Source of the DNA: Welwitschia mirabilis
Lineage: Eukaryota; Gnetophyta; Gnetopsida; Welwitschiales
Assembly (NCBI GenBank): GCA_051453625.1
Contig: JBOZIK010000001.1
Coordinates: 141,198,758-141,255,207, forward strand
Reading direction: 5' to 3'
Length of the DNA stretch: 56,450 bases
The position numbers and the translations under genes are program-made. The number at the start of each line of letters is the position of its first letter. Within the stretch, counting starts at the first letter, position 1. Shown one piece after another: positions 1 to 12,479 of this stretch. The notes under the pieces were generated by a model. The model saw only the letters and a program-made list of their open reading frames with translations. It was not told where the DNA came from and made no database searches.

Positions 1-1643
1 ATATAGTACTAAAATAAACATGGGTACCAAAATTTCTCTTTTCTTTTTCCTTTTAATAGTGAATCCCCTAGTTACTTGGCCATAATCATCCATTAGTAAT
101 CTACCATTACCAAGCACAAGAGACCCCCTCATATCTCACTATAATTTCTTGGTGGATAATAATGGGAGGAGGAAATGTTTTATAACATAATCACATGAAA
201 GCCATAAATAATTCTAGAATGAAATATCACATCATTCCAATAGAAAAAGGAGATCGTATGNNNNNNNNNNNNNNNNNNNNNNNNNNNNNNNNNNNNNNNN
301 NNNNNNNNNNNNNNNNNNNNNNNNNNNNNNNNNNNNNNNNNNNNNNNNNNNNNNNNNNNNNNNNNNNNNNNNNNNNNCTCCACAAGCAAGAGAAGGAAAG
401 GGCCTCTATATATAGATAAACAAAGGCACATAGCTTAAGATTACAAGATCACATGATTTAGCATTAATAAGTGGGATGAGTAACAAATAACATTGGAGTA
501 CAAAAATAGATCATATTTATGAATCATGCACCTAACTAGGGTGATTAATATTCTTGCTTCAATTATTAAGTTTAATTACATGCATCATCTGCCCCATGCT
601 AGCTCTTTTTAATTCTTCATAGCCTCATAAGTGCATTTAATTTATCCAAGACATGCATAAAAAGAATAAATGCATAAATCTTAAAATTGACATGTGGTAT
701 AATGAGACAAACTTTTTAATTGTAATGAACAAATCAATGAGTATGCTATGAATAAAGTTCCGTTACACATCTGAAAAATATAAAAGTCACAGTAGAGTAA
801 ATCTACTCATTTATCANNNNNNNNNNNNNNNNNNNNNNNNNNNNNNNNNNNNNNNNNNNNNNNNNNNNNNNNNNNNNNNNNNNNNNNNNNNNNNNNNNNN
901 NNNNNNNNNNNNNNNNAGGGTGATTAATATTCTTGCTTCAATTATTAAGTTTAATTACAAGCATCATCTCCCCCATGCTAGCTCTTTTTAATTCTTCATA
1001 GCCTCATAAGTGCATTTAATTCATCCAAGACATGCATAAAAAGAATAAATGCATAAATCTTAAAATTGACATGTGGTATAATGAGACAAAATTTTTAATT
1101 GTAATGAATAAATCAATGAGTATGCTATGAATAAAGTTCCGTTACACATCTGAAAAATATAAAAGTCACAGTAGAGTAAATCTATTCATTTATCATTCTT
1201 GGTTTAAGGTAAGAGTACATGTACTTATTCAAATGCTCATTTATTTCAAAATTCATAAAATCTATTAATCACATAACATAAGGAAGAAAATATTTGTTCA
1301 TAATATAGTAGTCATACACACTTACCAAGAATCTAAATGAGAAAATAAGATAAAAAATATATATTNNNNNNNNNNNNNNNNNNNNNNNNNNNNNNNNNNN
1401 NNNNNNNNNNNNNNNNNNNNNNNNNNNNNNNNNNNNNNNNNNNNNNNNNNNNNNNNNNNNNNNNNNNNNNNNNNNNNNNNNNNNNNNNNNNNNNNNNNNN
1501 NNNNNNNNNNNNNNNNNCAAACTAAGGTTAATTTTAAAATGACATCTTATTTGATAAGGAACTTAAATAAGGATAATTATTCATTTGACTAAAACCTTAA
1601 CATTAAGGTTTACAAAATACAGGATATGATAAAATAATCCATT
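1..1643 (+). mobile_element. LTR-like repeat, plus orientation, left end cut by window
   Basis: The reverse complement of this stretch matches about 17255-18900. Shared blocks include the segment around 60-150 (matching 18740-18830), the segment around 1140-1320 (matching 17620-17790) and 1517-1640 (matching 17265-17407). The other copy continues to a TGTTGGGA terminus at 18967, so this copy probably begins just left of the window. No coding motif is visible. The stretch 538-816 is repeated after the 100-N gap as 917-1196. The most likely reading is a solo LTR or the LTR of a truncated element. Its internal region and family are not identifiable here. Confidence 0.55.
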
Positions 1644-3768
1644 ATGGATGTGCTTGCCTTTATCTTGAAGTCATAGAGATCTAACTTCAACTATAATTTG
1701 CTAGTTATAAATGTATTCTTGTGTGATCTTATCAACTTTCTCCATAGTGTAATAGCAAAATATTCCCTTATGACATTAAAGAGAACTTGACCTATAAGAC
1801 TTAATGTAATGATCGTTTAAGCCCTAATATCCAAATACTTCTAGTATTCATTAGACATGCTAGTAGACTTATTCCCTTACAGTGCCTTATGCTAGCCTTT
1901 TTTAAATAAACAGATCTCTATCCTTGCTCTATCATAATCCAAACTTATCTTTCCTATTAACTATTTATATGTTGATCTTTACATTTAACATCTTTAAGGC
2001 CATTCTAATTGTGTCTTATGTAACTACCTACTCTAATACAAGTTATTGCAAAAATTGAAGAAGTAACATAGTGTGAAAGCTAGCTTAGATTAACCAGTTA
2101 TGAAATGGAAGAATGTCAAGTGCATAATCCAAAAAGATCAATGGAAATTTCACATGTAATAAGAAAACATAAAGAAATAAGACACACCAAAACTTAACAT
2201 GCTTTTGATTCACCTATCTTATTGCAAAAGGAAAAAAAGAAAGATTACAAATTGGAACTACGAGATAGCAATAGTATCCTAGTTCATGCCTAGACATACT
2301 TCCTCACCCAAAGTACCCAAAACCTAAACAAGCCAACAATGTTTGTGATGTACAAAATTGTAATGCATGGGATCCTTTCAAGGACCACTTATATAGGCCT
2401 AGGTTTAGGGTCAAATAAAGAAAACCCTAAAATAAGCATGCTCCATCATTTACCAAGTTTGGTCCATGGTTATCTTGGATATGACAATACTTAGTAAATA
2501 ACTTAGTTGAATTAAATCTAAGTTAAGGAAAAAAACAAATGCATTAATTTAAGGCTCATGTTCCATGAATCACATCACGGTTACCCTATTTATTCAAAAA
2601 ATCCATAAATACATACATCACATATAAATTTTTATTTTTATTTATTTATTTCTTTCTTGGATATTATAAATACTTATTTCTAGAGGATCTAATTGTTGGC
2701 TACATTCTTAATTGTCCTTGTTTAGAATTGTTTTTGTTTTAAATAGTGGTTTAACATAAAGAGCATTTAAAAATTTTAAGTATTGATGCCTTCATCCCAA
2801 GTATTGTTATCACTACATCACATTTTAAAAGTTTCATTCTAATCTAGTTCTTATTTGCATGCATCACAATCCTCCTTTGTAGCCTCTTGTAATGTGTCAA
2901 AGTTAGCTTTATGAACATTTTCTCTTTTGCCTTTTTTTTTTCTTTTTTTTCTCTTTTTTTGCAGTTGTAAGAATTTTCAAGAATTAAATTGTGTCACTAG
3001 AGATTTTGACAATAACAACTATCAATAAGAAGAATATTAAAAATTTATCATGTGTAAAAGGTCTAAAGACATCTTAATGCTATTTGACGTTTATATATAG
3101 ATTTTTATATGTTTGAAAGATAACGCACTATATAACATTCAGAGTCCTTAATTGAATTTATTGAGACTTCCAAGTATTATATGAAACTATTGACTAGAAA
3201 GCTTTTTGCTTGGGCCTTTTTGCAAAGAAGAGGATTAAGTTGTGATACCTTTCTACCTTCTTTGTACGAGTACTCAAACCCTTTGAGAATGATAATTATC
3301 AGAGATGGAGTTTTGATCTCTTTTGGAATGTACAAAAGCTTCATGAAAATCAATTAGTTTTTGCTTTTCCCACAACATACTTATTCCAAAGGAAACTTAC
3401 ACCAAAAATGGTAAATTGAAAGATTGTAGACAAACAAGGACTTTGCACATTATCATAAAATACTTTTATTTCTTTAATATATGAAACAGTCAATACCATG
3501 GCCATTCTGCCAGAAAAACCAGTACTCATCACTAACTGAACTCTCTCAAAAACCTCAACACATGAGAAGTAAACCAAGAAAGCAAAAAAGGCAGAATACC
3601 AGCCATCTCCTACATAATACAATTACAAAATATTCTACATCAAGAAAGAAGAGTGTCCTACTTTCCTTCACTCTGATCTAAACCCAACAAAGGGAACCGA
3701 CCAAAAAAATTAAAGAAAAGATGTTATTTAAAAAGAAATTAAAAAATTTGTTAGGTTACTGCACAACC
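1644..3768. other. Intergenic DNA with no recognisable gene
   Basis: AT-rich sequence with a T-rich low-complexity run near 2930-2960 and TTTA-type repeats near 2630-2650. The right end (about 3400-3768) would form the 3' untranslated and flanking region of the minus-strand SAUR gene. A minus-strand open frame at 3350-3622 has no family resemblance I recognise and is probably chance. Confidence 0.6.
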
Positions 3769-4195
3769 TTAGTCTTTGAGAACAGCAGAAGTCAAACGGA
3801 GGAACAAATCATCATCGCAAGGGATAACGAGACCAAGTGGATTATCAAAACCAAACTCTTGTTCAGCCGAGTCCAGTAGTTGTCTGAAAACTTGCTGGTG
3901 CAACAACGTTGTCGGTATAACAAACCTCTGCCGCTGGTTACCGACGTACACAGCACAGTGGCCCTTTGGGACATCACTCGGAGCAGCGCCACGACCCTTG
4001 CTCTCCTTGCATTTGCACGGATGCTCTACGTCTGCAGCTAATTCATCTCTCATCAGCCAATACCGATTCCTTCTCCCACTGAACTTGTTCANNNNNNNNN
4101 NTCATCGTTTTAGCGTTGTAGGCAGTCGAGAGCCTCAGCAGAATCCGTGCCATCTTCCTCAGCAATGCATGTCTGTTTCTTCTGAACCTTCCCAT
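3769..4195 (-). CDS. SAUR-family (small auxin-up RNA) protein, single exon, interrupted by a 10-N gap
   Basis: SAUR proteins are small plant-specific auxin-responsive proteins. Family knowledge: many promote cell expansion by inhibiting PP2C.D phosphatases and so keeping plasma-membrane H+-ATPases active. The C-terminal half carries the family core: a DVPKGHCAVYVG motif, then RFVIPTTLLHQQVFRQLLD, an EFGFDNPLGLVIPC segment and a short tail ending LKD before a TAA stop. The N-terminus (MGRFRRNRHALLRKMARIL) is basic and amphipathic, as is common in the family. The start at 4195 is preferred over an upstream in-frame ATG at 4237 because the TATA box at 4259-4266 puts transcription start near 4230. 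The 10 N at 4092-4101 break the frame on paper, but the known flanks add up to a multiple of three and share a 3-base TGA overlap, which closes the frame. The product is then about 137 residues, within normal SAUR length. No introns are seen, typical of the family. Coding GC is clearly above the surroundings. Subgroup not assigned. Confidence 0.93.
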
Positions 4196-4258
4196 TCTGA
4201 TTATATTGTCTTCCTGTTTCTCTCCTTCTCTCTTCAATTTTTGATGCTTTGCTTCACG

Positions 4259-4266
4259 TATTTATA
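4259..4266 (-). promoter_or_regulatory. TATA box of the SAUR gene
   Basis: The minus strand reads TATAAATA here, a perfect plant TATA box, 63 bases upstream of the chosen ATG at 4195. A start about 30 bases downstream would leave a leader of roughly 35 bases containing a CT/GA-rich stretch. An ACGTG core lies immediately downstream of the box on the minus strand. Confidence 0.75.
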
Positions 4267-4369
4267 GAAGAAACGGCCATCAACTTTGCAAGTTGACAAT
4301 GATTTGCTTCGCTTCTTTTGGTTCGAGTGAGCTTAGCCACAGAAGCGAAGTTGAGGTGTGAGAATGAGA

Positions 4370-4375
4370 GAGACA
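4370..4375 (-). promoter_or_regulatory. TGTCTC auxin-response element
   Basis: The minus strand contains the canonical auxin-response-factor hexamer TGTCTC, about 105 bases upstream of the TATA box of the SAUR gene. A single hexamer can occur by chance, but both position and gene family fit auxin control. Binding is inferred. Confidence 0.5.
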
Positions 4376-4395
4376 AGGCTTCCATGGGAGTCCAG

Positions 4396-6012
4396 GGAAG
4401 TGAACAAAATTGGATTGGGTGGTGGAGAGAAGGCAACTGCAAATGCAGATGAGATAAGAAGTAGACGGATATCTTGCAGAGCCGGATGGAGCAGGGCACA
4501 TTCACGAGATGTTTGAAGGAGTTGGGACGTAGGAAAGAAGTAGAGGTGGTGGTCTTCCTATCCACATGTATGGTGCTGTACGTATTTATATGTTTTTGTT
4601 ATTTTTTATTTTGTTGTTTAATGAATGGTTGCAGTATTGTGAGAGGACACTTTTAAGCTGCCACAACTTGCAGGTAAGTTTGAGGTACTTGTGCAATGTT
4701 GTGTTTTAAGTTAGGGAAAGAAAATGAGATGCACTAGAAGGACGTACGTTGCATAAAGTATATGATGATAGGCTCAAGCTCTTGGTGGTGTAGTGACCTT
4801 TCTCTTGAGCTCTCCCCGTGACCCTACTTTTCTATACCATCAAAGATTTTATGAGTATTCACTTGGATGTACTTTTGAGTAGAAAGGATGATATCTATCC
4901 TTACTCTTTTTTTTAAAACCCAAATTCCTTTTGGGCATTGTAGGGGGCATTCTCTGTAATGGACGAAAGCCTTTGGAGTAATGTCATGTTAATGTGGAAG
5001 ACTATTGAATTTTGAACTTGTTTTTGAAAGAAAAAGCAGTGATGATATAGCTACTTCATGAGCATCAAGCAACTATGTGCCATCAATCTAGCCATACAAA
5101 GGATGCAAGCATTATGCAAAAAGGGCAAGGGTACCATGCTAGATGATATGAAGGGATAGGTGGGAGTGGAACATTGATATGAGAGGAAAGGAAGGTTGAA
5201 CATGTAGTTCGGCGAACAATGTCATAAATAAAATAATCAGCTAACATCAATCTAGGTGGATATCAAACTCAACCTTTAACTAATCATTCATCCCCTTTAG
5301 AAGTGGCTACAACCACCATGAATGATTTAGTAACTAGGATGTCCTCATAGTATGTCAATCAAGTCATGGTTTGAACGTATAACCTCCTAAAGGAAAAATA
5401 AGTGTCCTATAAGTTGTAGTAAGTGACATAAAATTTTTTAAAATATACAATCAATTCAAATATATTAAAAAATAAAAGTAGATATTCTTTCAAAAATTGA
5501 GATATTTTAGTATCTTATAGTACATATATCATAACTCTTAGGATTACTAGGGGGTGTAAGATCCCAAAAATAGTTATACTGGATAGAAAAGATGAAAACA
5601 CATTTAAAATGTAAGACATCAACCACTCAAAAGAGTTCCAGATAAGACAAGTTAGGAGTCCATATGGCTACATAGAAGATAAAAAGAGATTACAAGAACT
5701 AATAAACAAAAAAATTAAAGAATTAATTTGCTAGAAAGGAATGATTTTAATCTTTTATCTCCAAAGGTATAGAATATTCGTCATGGCCATTTCCCACTAA
5801 CATGGCTTAGAGGAGGATGAACTTCAAAAGGAGCATCCCCTATTTGAATATTACAAGACCAAGGCTAGATGAGTTATAAGAGGCAGTGAACCTCCAACTA
5901 CATCTTTTCTATTTCAGCAAGAATGTGAAATACAATGATACAAACCATATTAGTTTTTTCCTACATATCAAGAGAGAAAGGTATGGATAAAGTTTGTTTT
6001 CTAAAGTATAGA
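4396..6012. other. SAUR upstream flank and unannotated AT-rich DNA
   Basis: The first few hundred bases are the distal promoter region of the SAUR gene and are more GC-rich than the rest. Open frames on both strands at 4254-4656 show no family signature and are probably chance in promoter DNA. From about 4700 to 6012 I see no gene, RNA or clear repeat boundary. Confidence 0.5.
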
Positions 6013-6499
6013 TGTAATGATCTGAAAGTATTTTTTTCAATGAATTTCCATTATTTCTTAACAATTTTGTAATTTCTTAAGAAAGTAGTTAATAATATAA
6101 TAATCGTTCAAGGGGTATAACCCTTGTAGAAGTGTAGTTTTGAAGAGTCATATCATTTCATGAATTTTAAATGTGGTGTTTAGGAAAGTAAAGGGGATAC
6201 ATATGACTTGCATAAATATACTGAATCCTTGACAAGCTGGCCTAATTCCCAAGTGGTCTCATAGACTAGACCTTCAAGGCATTATGATTGGTTAAGCTAA
6301 CATAGGAAGACCTTGTATTTAATGCTAATGGGCCATGATGTTTTCACTTTTTTCCATATTTCCTTTTGTCCATGATGTTTTCACTTATTTTTAATAAAGA
6401 TGTGGTTATTTTTCAGTTTCATTATTCTTAAATCATAGTATTATTTTACTAGAAAATCATTTTGCTATTAGTGTTATAAAACGTAATGAAAATGTTACA
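6013..6499 (+). repeat. Degenerate LTR (about 487 bp), plus orientation
   Basis: The segment starts TGTAATGATCTGAAA, resembling the TGTGATGACC-type starts common in plant gypsy LTRs, and ends in GTTACA. Two bases later comes a primer-binding-site-like sequence, TAGTATTAGAGCC. No second copy of the LTR was recognised in the window, so this is an eroded or truncated element. Confidence 0.45.
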
Positions 6500-6501
6500 A
6501 T

Positions 6502-6514
6502 TAGTATTAGAGCC
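6502..6514 (+). other. Eroded initiator-Met tRNA primer-binding site
   Basis: The sequence TAGTATTAGAGCC differs from the usual plant PBS TGGTATCAGAGCC only by one G-to-A and one C-to-T change. It lies two bases after the end of a candidate LTR, which is where a PBS belongs. Confidence 0.5.
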
Positions 6515-6605
6515 AAATAATCCTTAAAGAAATTTGTTAAGGAAANNNNNNNNNNNNNNNNNNNNNNNNNNNNNNNNNNNNNNNNNNNNNNNNNNNNNNN
6601 NNNNN

Positions 6606-8974
6606 TATTATATATTTTGAAAAAACAATAATAGGAACAACTGTAAATTACGGAAAGATATGTAAAGACTGAATGAGTATTCTTAGCCCTACATAATTCC
6701 TAGTTAGAATCATCATCATCATCAAGAGGTACATAACAACATGATCAACCTTACAAAGGATCAATGGATTTGTAAGGATTTCTCCTTTAGCATCATCTAG
6801 AATGAAATAATCCATTATAATAACCTTGGTATAGTAATGATTCAACAAAGTAGTGATATAATGAACAAAAACCTCCAAGTGTTCCTTTGAAACTTTATGC
6901 ATATGATAACATGCAAAAATATCCTCCTTAGCCACTATGAACCTTACATGGTTTAGAACTCACTTCAAATGAGTAATGTGTAAGTCCTTCTAAGAAAAGG
7001 TCACCATAACAATATCCATCTTCACTTTCTTGTTTTTAAAGGATCAATTCTTGAGTCATAAACCATTAAATTTAACTTGAAAATTGGATATATTACTTAT
7101 TTAGAGAGAGAGGGGAACATCAAGCAAGTTCTTACTTTTAACATATGATTTTAAGCTTTAGCATTTCTCAACTAGTACGTTTAAAAATGTACCATATAGT
7201 CCATAGGTTCTAGTTCATTAAAGATTGATTTAATATCCTAATAGATGGGTTCCCATAAGGGATTCATAGGATGATGTTAGGTAAAGTTTTCTACTTAAGC
7301 CATTTAAAAATCTTTTTCAAATTTGACCCCCATATGATCTCTAAAATGGAAAGCGTCCTTCTAGTGAGATATTTCCTTCACCTATTGAGCTATTAAATCC
7401 TTTAGTCACTCTTCTTTCTCAATACAAGTGATCAACGATTAAGCCTTTAGCACTAGGTTAGAGAGAAGGATACAAAAGTTACATATTCACTTTAGAAGAG
7501 CAAGGTCGCAAGGCTAATGTAATAGAAGTAGGAGGATGCAGGGTTGCAAATAATATCAAACAATTAATTACTATAGATAAAGTAAATATTTGAAGTCCAA
7601 CTTATGGAGTAGTTGAGAAATCTATCACCTACAAGAAAGGATTAGAGTCAATTACCCTATCAAAGTTATCCTCTTTAATTTTAGCAGGATTTAGGATCTC
7701 TAAATTAGCTAATGAAGGTAAGCTAGATAAGTTACTTACTTCAGCCTCGGAACAAATACCTTTGTACTTATCTATACTCAGTTTCCTTGTTTCCTAAGTA
7801 GGAGTAGGATAAAGAAGTTTATAATGGTCTTGTAATAAATACTCGAGAAATGAAGACATATAAGTAGCTATGATAGAATAAGAATAATGAAAAAAGTAGC
7901 AACAAACACTTACAGTGACTCGTCACTAGTTATGATGAAGCAAAGGTAGAGAAGAATCCTCTTTTTCTTCNNNNNNNNNNNNNNNNNNNNNNNNNNNNNN
8001 NNNNNNNNNNNNNNNNNNNNNNNNNNNNNNNNNNNNNNNNNNNNNNNNNNNNNNNNNNNNNNNNNNNNNNGCAACAAATACTTACAGTGACTTGTCACTA
8101 GTTATGATGAAGCAAAGGTGGAGGAGAATCCTCTTTTTCTTCATCCACATCCTAAACAAGAGGTTGTGAATGAAGTGCTTTACCCCATTCCTACATTAAT
8201 AAATGAGGAGTTTTAGAAGAATATTCTTCTTGGGCATCCATCTAAAGAAGAATTTAAATTCACTAAGAAATAGTATTGATCAAGAAAATAAGATAGAGAG
8301 ACAAATATTATTACCTTTTAAGAAAATAGCCCACTAGAAAAGTAGTGTACTAGAACACTCTTCTCACTAGAAAATGGAATAGTTTCATGAAGATGAATGA
8401 TGGGTAGAGAAGATAATGACATATCTATACCACTTAGGATCATAACATGTTCAACATCTACAAATAATCTTTCATCATAAAAGGTGAAGCATAAGAAGAG
8501 AAGGATTTCTACATAAGTGAGGTTACTTGAATTTAAAATTTTCTTGGCTTTATATAGTTGACAGATAACGTCAGAATAAATACTTTAGTTAAATGAAACT
8601 TCCCTTTCTTGATCAAAGGATAAGAGATAAAACATGTATTCAAGAAGGTAAAGATTGAGAATGCAGGAATCAATAACAGAAAAGTAATAACCCTAAAGTA
8701 GAATAATATGAAATGGAAATAGACCAAAGTGGAACTCTATGATACCCTTGACGATGCACTTTTGCATCTATAAAGTCATAATAAAAGGCTTTAAAAAACC
8801 CTAAGGTTTCTAATTCATAAAGAGAAAATTTCGTGGGAACAAGTATCCCACCAGAAAGAGTAAAGGTATTCTAAATGGCTTGTAGAGTAATATGAATGAG
8901 TTCATGATCAGGATGTCCAAAGAGATGAGTCTAAGATTAAATGAAGCTTATAGAAAATCCAAAATCATAAAATG
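6606..8974 (-). pseudogene. Decayed coding relic of unknown family
   Basis: The minus strand reads as protein with scattered stops. The clearest part is about 8720-8915: over 65 codons in one frame with a single stop, including LSGGILVPTKFSLYELETLG and a segment reading FKAFYYDFIDAKVH. A second coding-like start near 8240 reads MDAQEEYSSKTPHLL and continues into an acidic stretch. I do not recognise the family. It could be a gag-like or plant-mobile-domain-type transposon protein. It stops at the gypsy LTR edge at 8975, so that insertion may have truncated it. The stretch around 7900-7970 is repeated after the gap as 8071-8142. Confidence 0.3.
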
Positions 8975-11900
8975 TGTAATGTTCACTTCTAACTATTCAA
9001 CAGTGTAATGATATCATAAACATTTACTCATGAGCTGAAAATGTTATGTATATAACTTTGATAGTGTAATGTAATAGCTAATAGTTTAGCTTAGCAATGA
9101 CATAGTTGTAATGTAAAAATTTCCAAGAGCCATATTATAGTTGATTGCCAATTCATATATCCTTTATTAAAGATGTATAGGCTCATAATCTCTTAAACAT
9201 AGATTAGAAATTGTTATAATCAAGCCAATTATAATGGGCTAATAGTCATTTTTGCGTAATATGCCGAGGAGAGGTGGTACATCTCATACAACTTATTAAC
9301 TATATAGAAGAGGGTATGATACACATGTTTTATTAGTTGATCATAACTAAGGAAAATAAATACATAATGCTTAGATATTTCCTTTCGTAAGGCATACTCT
9401 AAGATTCTCACATTTCATTAATATAAGAATAAGGTCTGTAATAATTATTACTACTACTAATAGGACTAATTTGACAAATGATTAAATCCAAACTTTATAA
9501 TTAATAATGTGATAAAAAATATATCTACATAGTCCAATAGTCCAATATAAAATAAGTGTCATTCTCTAGACTCAAATAGATGATTTCCTATCTACCATCT
9601 TAATATCACCGTTATGGTCACTTAAGCTATCATGCCAACTAGAAGTAATTTGTGCAAGATTTCCAGATAAGATGACTACTCAACTAAAATTATAGCTTGT
9701 GAAAGCAGGGAGGAATCTAAGCATCATCCTTGTTATTTGAGGTTTAACAGCTGTGTGTGAGCACCGAGGGTTCTATAACATCTATGGCGTGCATTTGGGA
9801 TGCAGTTTTCACTTGTGCGTACACTGTGTATACTGTGATATGAATACGCACCACACAGAAGAGAACAGTAAGCACACATGAGGGAGGGGTGGTGTCGCAC
9901 AAATGGAGGGGGATCTGCATTGACTGTGTGTGGTTTGATTAGAGGGGAGATGGAAGGGAGTGCAAAGGGATGAAAGGGTGCGTGGGGAGACGTGCAGAGG
10001 AGAAGCGGTGAACAGAAGATTCGTTAAAGGCCCCTTTAGCTAAGAAGTATGACCAAATTTAAGGCAGCGGCTAGCAGGGAAACATGTGGAGGAAATAGAA
10101 AAGTTAGTGAGGCATGAAAAAGAGTGAAGTAGTGGCTCAAATTTTCACAGAACAATGTTATTTATAGATAATCAAAAGGTAAAGGAAAAACTACCTAAAT
10201 AATTCTTTCTTAGATTCTTTGGATTGGTTAGGGAAGATCCACATGGTGTTCTTTTAAGAGTCTATTAGTTGTGCTGATACCCAAACTTTTATTACTTTAA
10301 ATGACTGTCGTTTCCTATGATTAGGGTACGCCTCCTATGATTTGTGTACGCATAAAAAGGCAAACTTTATTACTAAATCATAGGCTAATTTTTTGCCTAT
10401 ATATTTTAAGGGTTAATTTTAGCATTATATCGCATTTATGGTAGGCAATTCATACTTTTATAGGAATAGGGCATAAAATTTGCATCTAGGCGGCTTTAAA
10501 CTCTTGACCCTCTATTGGATAAATTTAAACAAAACAATAGAAAAGCTATTATAAGACTGCAAGTTATGAGAGGTATGAAATATTAATAATAAATTTATAA
10601 AGTGTATATATATTTTTAGAAATAACTCTTTTGTGAAAATAGAGAGAATAACTAAGACATTAATAATATTTTCATAAGAGATAAATAATCACATAATATA
10701 TACAACTATAAACATCTCATAAACCTTTTTACTATTATTAAGAATAAAGTTGAGTATGACAACTGAATAATATCATAATAACTAAAATAGATATTACAAA
10801 TTTGCAATACACACAAAGTCCTTCAAATATAACTACTATAATCCATGCAATAACTAAAATATAACAAATTAGCTATATTATACCAATGTAATAACTGAAT
10901 TAAAACATGTAGATAACACTCAATCCTCATAATGAATTTTAATGCTTTTTCGTATCCTCATTGCAACAGCTCTTGTACATACATGTATGATGTGAGAACT
11001 AAATCCATTACAGTTTTCAATATGACCTAAGATAAGGAATATATAGAAAAGGGATTTTCCAAGGGTACAAGGTAAAGAAAACTAAGTTACCATGAAGCAT
11101 AACATTATTTTCATTTATTGTTATCTTACAATAGATTCTAGTAATCCNNNNNNNNNNNNNNNNNNNNNNNNNNNNNNNNNNNNNNNNNNNNNNNNNNNNN
11201 NNNNNNNNNNNNNNNNNNNNNNNNNNNNNNNNNNNNNNNNNNNNNNNAAGGGTACAGGGTAAAGAAAACTAAGTTATCATGAAGCATAACGTTATTTTCA
11301 TTTATTGTTATCCTACAATAGATTCTAGTAATCTAGTTGCATCTTACCAAAAGAAATATAAATAATATAAATTATGCATATTTCTCCCTTTTTAGTCTGA
11401 CAATCTGATCCCAATGCCTTAGGACTCCCAACAGAGTATATCACTCTCTGAAGTTCATACAACTAGTTACCCTAGCTAGTTTTATTTTCTTATTTGTTAT
11501 ATCAGAAACCAAGGTCAATGGTCAACACAAGACAATTACAAGATGCTTCACAATAGGCTATCAAGACTTGTTTAAGGCTAATATGAACAAGAAAGAGAAA
11601 GACACTACTATTCATACAAGAATCTTAAAACTTTGATAAAAGGATCTCACAATAAACACAAATTCTATAGATCACTAGATGACTCATGTAATATGCTAAA
11701 ATAAAGCTTCAAGATCATACAAATATTACTAGAAAAATAATTTAGGCATACAAGATAATAAAAGAATAAAATGGAATCACACAAATAATATAAAAAGGGT
11801 AAGTTCACGAGTACTGCTAATTGTTTTCAAGGCTCTAACACATTAGCTATCACAAGACATGTGTCTATAACTCTAATAGCTAAAAGACTTAGATATTTAT

Positions 11901-12441
11901 AAATTAAGACTAACAGTAAAGATTAAGTATCTATAGATAGTTTAAGCTCTCATAACCCATCCTTTTTAAGCTGGTTAGTAGGTATAAGTAATAATATAGT
12001 AATAGTGCTAAATAAATTTACATGCATGAATTAAATAACATGACTAAATACTTCGGAGGATATATAATTACTATTTAATGAACAAGATACAATCAAAAAT
12101 AAATCTACAGCAAAACTATAGTTAATTCTCAAAATAAGTTAAGTAATCGAATTTTATACTATATGAATAAAAAGACATGCACAAGTAATAGTAAATTTCA
12201 AAATTAACTTAATCTTTTAAGTAATTAATTAAAAATTAATAACCATATGTTAACTTTTCAATAATTTTTAAAATAGATATGCATTCAAATATTTAATTTT
12301 ACTATTACTATTATATTTTTTTTAAATTTTCTTTAAACAAGTAATTACTAAACTTAGCATTATTAATTGCTTTATAATATTAAATTTCCTATTTATCTAA
12401 CTCAGAGCGTTTTATAACCCTAGGAAAAAGTTGGACATAAC
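8975..12441 (-). repeat. 3' LTR of the gypsy element (about 3.47 kb)
   Basis: On the minus strand the LTR starts TGTTATGTCC at 12441 and ends in TTACA at 8975. It matches 23710-26864 along most of its length, for example the GC-richer block at 9730-9960 against 24480-24680 and the stretch at 10920-11400 against 26110-26460. The gap at 11148-11247 lies inside it, with a short flank repeated on both sides. Confidence 0.8.
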
Positions 12442-12460
12442 AATTCTCTACCCCTTAAGA
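12442..12460 (-). other. Polypurine tract of the gypsy element
   Basis: The minus strand reads TTCTTAAGGGGTAGAGAAT directly before the TGTT start of the 3' LTR. A purine-rich run in this place is the plus-strand priming site of LTR retrotransposons. Confidence 0.7.
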
Positions 12461-12479
12461 AGTTTCCTCCTAGAAACTC

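Noticed and set aside
3350-3622. Minus-strand open frame of 90 codons downstream of the SAUR gene
   Set aside because: No family resemblance, hydrophobic composition typical of AT-rich chance frames, and it lies in the expected 3' untranslated/flanking region.
4254-4656. Open frames on both strands upstream of the SAUR gene
   Set aside because: They overlap the promoter and each other, and show no domain or repeat. A better explanation is chance in GC-richer promoter DNA.
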